From positions 1 to 9,507 of the forward strand of contig JAQCMX010000167.1 in the NCBI GenBank assembly GCA_028274885.1: a stretch of 9,507 bases of DNA, given 5' to 3'. The notes beneath the pieces are model-generated. The model did no database searches. It was given only the letters and a program-made list of their open reading frames with translations, and had not been told where the DNA came from. Below are positions 6,371-9,507 of the stretch, in pieces; position 1 is the first letter of the stretch; each line of letters begins with the position of its first letter. The position numbers and the translations under genes are program-made. Origin of the DNA: Haloarculaceae archaeon. Lineage in GTDB: Archaea; Halobacteriota; Halobacteria; Halobacteriales; Haloarculaceae.

Positions 6371-6390
6371 ACTCAAATTAGGTGTTGAGT
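6371..6390. repeat. Short inverted repeat between convergent genes
   Basis: ACTCAA (6371-6376) and TTGAGT (6385-6390) make a 6-bp stem with an 8-base loop in the 137-base gap between the converging exchanger and GTPase genes. A weaker TTCGA/TCGAA pair (6313-6317, 6327-6331), followed by AAAA, lies just after the exchanger stop. Either could mark transcript ends; neither is strong evidence of a terminator. Confidence 0.25.
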
Positions 6391-6448
6391 TTAGCGATAG
6401 GCGCTTGTGTGTCGGCTTTAGCTATGTGTGCTTGGCGCGGGGTGGCAC

Positions 6449-8059
6449 TCAATCGATATTTCTGACGGTGCCAACGCCTTTACTGTGACCTTCCCGGAAC
6501 ACGAACCGCTGACCTTCCTCGACGAGATAGGGGCGGAACTTGAACCGAACCGTGGCACGGCCCGTGTCTCCGGGCAGTAACTGTTCGTTTTCGGGGTAAA
6601 ACGCTGCCGCCTCGCTCACCGTTTCAAGATGGACGACCGGTTCGTAGCCGGGGCCGATGCGGGTCGGATGGTTGAGAACCATCACCTCGGCCTCGAACTC
6701 CTGGACCGGGTCGGGATCGGCGTCCCGAGGAAGCAGGACCATCCCCCGCTCGATCGCCTCCTCTTCGATCCCTTTGAGTGCGATCCCGACGATACGACCG
6801 GCGGTCGCCCGGTCGACCCGGTGGTAGTGCATCTCGATAGATCGCACCTCGGTCTCCCGGAACCGACCGTTCGGCATGGGACCGATCAGCAGTTCGTCGC
6901 CGGCCTCAACCTCGCCGGCTTTGATCGTTCCTGACGCGACGGCCCCGACACCTGTGACGTTGTAGGTACGGTCGACGTACATCCGGAAGCGTTCGTCGGC
7001 CGTTGTGGATCCGGTCTTTGGCAGTTGTTCGAACAGTTCGTCGAGTATGTCCAACCCCTTGCCCGTGACCGCGCTCGTGGTAACGATGGGTATGACAGTC
7101 TCGCTGATCTCGTCGAGTGCGGTATCGACCCCGTGTCGATCGACCCGCAGAGGGGTTTTGTCCACGTCCCGAAGAAGACCCTCGACCTCGCGTTCGACCG
7201 TTGCGATCTGCGTTTCGTCGACGAGATCGGCTTTCGTGATCGCGACGATGATCGGGAGTTCCGTTGCGAGCAAGATACCCATGTGTTCACGCGTCGTCTT
7301 CGTGGGTCCGTCGTCGGCAGCGACTGTCAGAAGTCCGTAATCGAGTTTCTGACCGACAATCCCTCGTATCGTCGTCCGCAGCCACGGCTCGTGGCCCACC
7401 GTGTCGACGAACGAAACCAGCCTGTCGGCCTCTTCGACTACGCGTGCCCGATCCCCCTTCCGATGGGGGTTGTCCATCCGGACCGGACCGCTCTCGTCGA
7501 ACCCGTAGACGCCGTAGGACAGGTCTGCGGACAGACCACGCTCGACCTCGTGGGGCTGCACGTCCAGAAAGCTCCGGGTGTTTCCCTCGCCGTCGTCTTG
7601 CTCACCCGTGACCAGCGAACCGACGAGGGTCGATTTCCCGTGGTCGACGTGGCCGGCAGTGCCGACGACGATGTGATCGTGATCTTCGATTCCGGCCCCC
7701 TCCCGAACTGTGGCCACGCCGACGAGACCGTTCCCTTCGGAGTCGCCATCGACACCCCACGTCCGAACCTGATCGATGTGGGCACCCGCCTCGTCGGTCA
7801 GCAGGGACAGAACGTCCATCGACTCGGAGAATGCCTGGCGTGTGATCCCTGCGATCCCGCCGTCGTCGGTCACACCGATCACGTAGATCGCCTCCCCGTC
7901 GCCCGAGAGAACCCGGTGGCGAAGCTGTGCGGCGAGACTCTCCAGTTTCCCGTCGGTGAGGTGAAGATCCTTGGTGAGCCGCTCTTTGAACTCGACGTTG
8001 CCACCCTCGCGCTCGCCCCGATCGATAGCGCGTTCGAGGACAGCCCGGTCGGGGCTCAT
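6449..8059 (-). CDS. GTPBP1-family translational GTPase-like protein
   Basis: From ATG 8057-8059, 536 residues. An N-terminal domain (about 1-125) precedes an EF-Tu-like GTPase domain: G1 GHVDHGKST (136-144), a G2/switch I region around 160-185, G3 DTVGHE (219-224), G4 TKAD (275-278, in place of NKxD) and G5 SAVTGKG (329-335). Two beta-barrel domains follow (about 355-450 and 455-535), ending VFREGHSKGVGTV. This order matches eukaryotic GTPBP1/GTPBP2, down to the GEAIYVIGV segment (55-63) and the C-terminal REG-x-x-KG-x-G motif. In eukaryotes these GTPases act on ribosomes and in mRNA turnover; the archaeal role is not established. The N-terminal domain shows E18-x4-E23-F-K and IGVTDDG (61-67), a Schlafen/AlbA_2-like pattern. 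The frame runs open to 8203, which would add 48 residues and overlap the phosphatase, but the TATA-like box at 8081-8090 fixes the start at 8059. Confidence 0.9.
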   Translation of the reverse strand: MSPDRAVLERAIDRGEREGGNVEFKERLTKDLHLTDGKLESLAAQLRHRVLSGDGEAIYVIGVTDDGGIAGITRQAFSESMDVLSLLTDEAGAHIDQVRTWGVDGDSEGNGLVGVATVREGAGIEDHDHIVVGTAGHVDHGKSTLVGSLVTGEQDDGEGNTRSFLDVQPHEVERGLSADLSYGVYGFDESGPVRMDNPHRKGDRARVVEEADRLVSFVDTVGHEPWLRTTIRGIVGQKLDYGLLTVAADDGPTKTTREHMGILLATELPIIVAITKADLVDETQIATVEREVEGLLRDVDKTPLRVDRHGVDTALDEISETVIPIVTTSAVTGKGLDILDELFEQLPKTGSTTADERFRMYVDRTYNVTGVGAVASGTIKAGEVEAGDELLIGPMPNGRFRETEVRSIEMHYHRVDRATAGRIVGIALKGIEEEAIERGMVLLPRDADPDPVQEFEAEVMVLNHPTRIGPGYEPVVHLETVSEAAAFYPENEQLLPGDTGRATVRFKFRPYLVEEGQRFVFREGHSKGVGTVRNID

Positions 8060-8080
8060 ACCGTGGGATTGTGACGCACC

Positions 8081-8090
8081 GAATATAAGT
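8081..8090 (-). promoter_or_regulatory. TATA box of the GTPBP1-like gene
   Basis: The minus strand reads ACTTATATTC, centred about 27 bases upstream of ATG 8059, in the 119-base gap after the phosphatase stop. It argues for an independent leaderless transcript and against the longer N-terminal extension. Confidence 0.6.
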
Positions 8091-8178
8091 GTTCCCCGCC
8101 GGAGGATGTATAACAGCGTCCCCCCTTCCGGTTTCCGGTAGTCCCTCCCAGATCTGCGAATCTCACAACGCGGGGCCG

Positions 8179-8907
8179 TCAGGACGAAGCGTCGACAATC
8201 CACTCGATGGCTTCGAGAAATCCATCTGCGTGGCTGGCTTCAGTCACGACATCTGCGGCGTCGATGGCGGTCGGGTGGGCCTGTGCGACCGCGATTCCTG
8301 TTCCAGCCACCTCGAAGGCCGGGGCGTCGTTTTCAGAGTCCCCGATCGCCACGAGCTCCGTCGGAGACAGTTCAAGCTCGTCGGCCACTGCTTTGATCCC
8401 TCTGCCCTTGTCCACATCGGGGGCGGTCACATGATATGCAAATCCCGTATCTACCACCGTCATGCCGTGTTCCGCAGCAATCCGCTCTAAGGCCTCCCGA
8501 TGTGCGTCGGTGCTGACAGCGAGTTCGGTCTCACGCCATCTGTTTACGATGTCGATCTCCCCCCAACCGATGTCGTGTCCGCGTGCGCGATACGTCTCGG
8601 CAACCGCCTGTGCGTCGTCCGGTCGACCCTCGAACCGGATAACGTCCTCACGTTCGAGTAAGACGACGCCGCCGTTCTCGGCGATCACCACCGGATCGAT
8701 CCGGAGGAACTCACACAGTGCGACCGGATATGGCAGCGCCTTCCCGGTCGCGACGACGACAGGTGCAGGCCAGGCACGGAGTACCGGAAACACCCGTGTA
8801 TCGACCGCCCGTCGATCGTCAGTGAGAGTCCCGTCGATGTCGACAGCCAGCGGGGGAAGGTCGTCCGGTAGCCCCTCCGCGACCGCTGTTCGTTCTCCGT
8901 GTTCCAT
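8179..8907 (-). CDS. Archaeal-type phosphoglycolate phosphatase (HAD superfamily)
   Basis: A 242-residue cytoplasmic HAD phosphatase of the C2B-cap (Cof-like) class, read from ATG 8905-8907. Motif I is PPLAVDIDGTLT with nucleophile Asp23 and Asp25; motif II is VVVATGK with Thr54; the family segment PYPVALCEFLRID and AENGGVV follow; the cap domain spans about 83-160; motif III is Lys167 in DVDKGRG; and motif IV is GDSENDAP with Asp190 and Asp194 for Mg2+. All catalytic residues are present. The sequence resembles archaeal phosphoglycolate phosphatases (TA0175 type), which hydrolyse 2-phosphoglycolate to glycolate and phosphate; other small phosphate esters are possible substrates. An upstream in-frame ATG at 8982 would add 25 residues with no family character. 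It lies upstream of the GTPase on the same strand, 119 bases apart, with no obvious functional tie, and diverges from the small zinc protein. Confidence 0.9.
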   Translation of the reverse strand: MEHGERTAVAEGLPDDLPPLAVDIDGTLTDDRRAVDTRVFPVLRAWPAPVVVATGKALPYPVALCEFLRIDPVVIAENGGVVLLEREDVIRFEGRPDDAQAVAETYRARGHDIGWGEIDIVNRWRETELAVSTDAHREALERIAAEHGMTVVDTGFAYHVTAPDVDKGRGIKAVADELELSPTELVAIGDSENDAPAFEVAGTGIAVAQAHPTAIDAADVVTEASHADGFLEAIEWIVDASS

Positions 8908-8931
8908 GGGCGTGACTGGATGGGCGTCGGG

Positions 8932-8938
8932 CTTTTGT
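8932..8938 (-). promoter_or_regulatory. Weak TATA-like box of the phosphatase gene
   Basis: The minus strand reads ACAAAAG, about 28 bases upstream of ATG 8907. It is the only AT-rich patch at the right spacing, but a poor match to the TATA consensus. Confidence 0.3.
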
Positions 8939-8980
8939 GTTCCGGCACTTTCCCGATATCTTCGGGGGCCCTTGCCCAGC

Positions 8981-8988
8981 ATTGATAC
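8981..8988 (+). promoter_or_regulatory. Weak TATA-like box of the small zinc protein gene
   Basis: ATTGATAC on the plus strand is centred about 27 bases upstream of GTG 9012. The match is weak, but its spacing equals that of the other genes and supports the short GTG start. Confidence 0.3.
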
Positions 8989-9011
8989 GGTCTAAGCCAC
9001 TACAGATAGTT

Positions 9012-9218
9012 GTGAGCGTTTCCAGCCCGTGTGAAATCTGCCTGCTCGCAGAGATCGAGTACACCTGCAGTCGGTGTGGACAGCTCGTGTGTGAGGATCA
9101 CTACGACGAGACACTTCGACTGTGTGTCGAGTGTGCTGGCAAAGTCGACGACAGCCCCGACGATCGGATCCCCTCCGGGGACGATCTTCCCGACGGTGTC
9201 GGTATTTACAGGTCCTGA
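9012..9218 (+). CDS. Small zinc-binding protein with eight Cys/His ligands
   Basis: A 68-residue protein read from GTG 9012-9014, beginning MSVSSPCEICLLAE. The ligand pattern is C7-x2-C10, C19-x2-C22, C27-x2-H30 and C38-x2-C41, enough for two zinc ions in a compact treble-clef or cross-braced (B-box/AN1-like) arrangement. The last about 25 residues are acidic and probably disordered. Small haloarchaeal zinc-finger proteins of this kind are common and mostly uncharacterised; protein-protein or nucleic-acid contacts are both possible, and I assign no function. A longer frame from ATG 8937 would add 25 residues with no zinc ligand pattern and would start very close to the divergent phosphatase promoter, so the short form is preferred. 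It converges on pyrF, 82 bases away. Confidence 0.8.
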   Translation: MSVSSPCEICLLAEIEYTCSRCGQLVCEDHYDETLRLCVECAGKVDDSPDDRIPSGDDLPDGVGIYRS

Positions 9219-9252
9219 CCCGTCCGGAGCACCGCCACATTCAATCGGGAGG

Positions 9253-9278
9253 GACAGTCTGTCGTCAGCTCGTGCTGA
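9253..9278. repeat. Two adjacent short inverted repeats between convergent genes
   Basis: GACAG-T-CTGTC (9253-9263) and TCAGC-TCGT-GCTGA (9265-9278) lie back to back in the 82-base gap between the zinc protein and pyrF. Two small hairpins at a tail-to-tail junction may help end transcription on one or both strands; no T-run is present. Confidence 0.3.
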
Positions 9279-9300
9279 TCTCACCGGCGCGCAGACCCGG

Positions 9301-9507
9301 CTACGTGTCTCTGTGTTTGTTGAGACGACGCTTGAGTTGTTTTGTCGCCGCCCGGGCAGCCTTGAAGTAATCCCCTCTGGCGTCCTCGCCGGCGAAGATG
9401 ATCCCACGCGATGAATTAACAAGGCCCACGCCATCCGCCAGGCCATAGGTTACGGCTGCGCTCTCGTCACCGCCCTGGGTTCCCACCCCCGGGACGAGAA
9501 ACGGGAT
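9301..9507 (-). CDS. pyrF: Orotidine 5'-phosphate decarboxylase, C-terminal part (5' end outside window)
   Basis: The last 68 codons of a minus-strand gene, ending at TAG 9301-9303. The visible protein starts IPFLVPGVGTQGGDES and continues through GLVNSSRGIIFAG to a basic end KQLKRRLNKHRDT. The PGVGTQGGD phosphate-binding loop and the NSSRGI strand are signatures of PyrF, especially the longer subfamily-2 form common in haloarchaea and some bacteria. The enzyme removes CO2 from OMP to give UMP, the last step of pyrimidine nucleotide synthesis. The catalytic Lys/Asp tetrad lies in the missing N-terminal part, so completeness cannot be judged. It faces the small zinc protein tail to tail. Confidence 0.93.
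   Translation of the reverse strand: MPFLVPGVGTQGGDESAAVTYGLADGVGLVNSSRGIIFAGEDARGDYFKAARAATKQLKRRLNKHRDT

Noticed and set aside
6390..6426. Imperfect direct repeat TTTAGCgAT / TTTAGCtAT in the exchanger-GTPase gap
   Set aside because: Only two copies of about nine bases with a mismatch; this is expected by chance and no operator function can be supported.
7025..8074. Plus-strand open frame of 349 codons opposite the GTPBP1-like gene
   Set aside because: It is antisense to a gene with complete GTPase motifs. Long opposite-strand frames are expected in GC-rich haloarchaeal DNA with strong third-position bias; its product has no motif, and no promoter lies at the right spacing.
8060..8203. 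48-codon N-terminal extension of the GTPBP1-like protein
   Set aside because: Basic, low-complexity-like composition, overlap with the phosphatase gene, and a strong TATA-like box inside it all argue that translation starts at 8059.
9000..9446. Minus-strand frame of 148 codons covering the zinc protein and the pyrF end
   Set aside because: It overlaps the true pyrF frame out of register and runs antisense to the zinc protein, with no family signature.
1..9507. CRISPR array, tRNA, rRNA, or an undescribed defence or mobile system
   Set aside because: No regularly spaced repeats, cloverleaf-like segments, integrase, nuclease-partner operon or toxin-antitoxin pair were found. The genes are mostly single units with recognisable housekeeping or metabolic families.

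Overview
The window looks like chromosomal DNA from a haloarchaeon (class Halobacteria). The predicted proteins are rich in Asp and Glu, third codon positions are GC-rich, and AT-rich TATA-like boxes sit about 24-28 bases upstream of most start codons, as expected for leaderless transcripts. Several products are archaeal-type: a GTPBP1-family GTPase, an archaeal phosphoglycolate phosphatase, a Ski2-like helicase with an internal zinc site, and a subfamily-2 type PyrF. I cannot name a genus.

Layout. Positions 1-476 hold two tandem, minus-strand, paralogous two-helix membrane proteins of unknown function; the first is cut by the window edge. A divergent promoter region leads to a plus-strand alpha/beta hydrolase (587-1294), which converges on a large minus-strand DExH helicase (1375-3414). 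A small cupin (3491-3865) lies upstream of the helicase on the same strand, and an aldo/keto reductase (3944-4756) diverges from the cupin. The reductase runs tail to tail into a decayed CBS-domain gene (4753-5034, minus), followed by about 220 bases without a gene and then a CaCA-family cation exchanger (5259-6311, plus). A minus-strand pair follows: phosphoglycolate phosphatase (8179-8907) and the GTPBP1-like GTPase (6449-8059), each with its own TATA-like box. A small eight-ligand zinc-binding protein (9012-9218, plus) diverges from the phosphatase and converges on the 3' end of pyrF (9301-9507, minus), which is cut by the right edge.

How the genes relate. Most are independent housekeeping or accessory units, not one pathway. 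The only same-strand pairs that could share transcripts are the two small membrane proteins, cupin-helicase, and phosphatase-GTPase. I see no rRNA, tRNA, CRISPR array, intact insertion sequence, integrase or phage gene, and no convincing multi-gene undescribed system. The items most worth a second look are the GTPase N-terminal domain with a Schlafen/AlbA_2-like acidic signature, the twice-frameshifted CBS relic that still has a promoter-like box, the tandem membrane-protein paralogues, and the CaCA exchanger whose second alpha repeat carries Asp and Asn at key positions.
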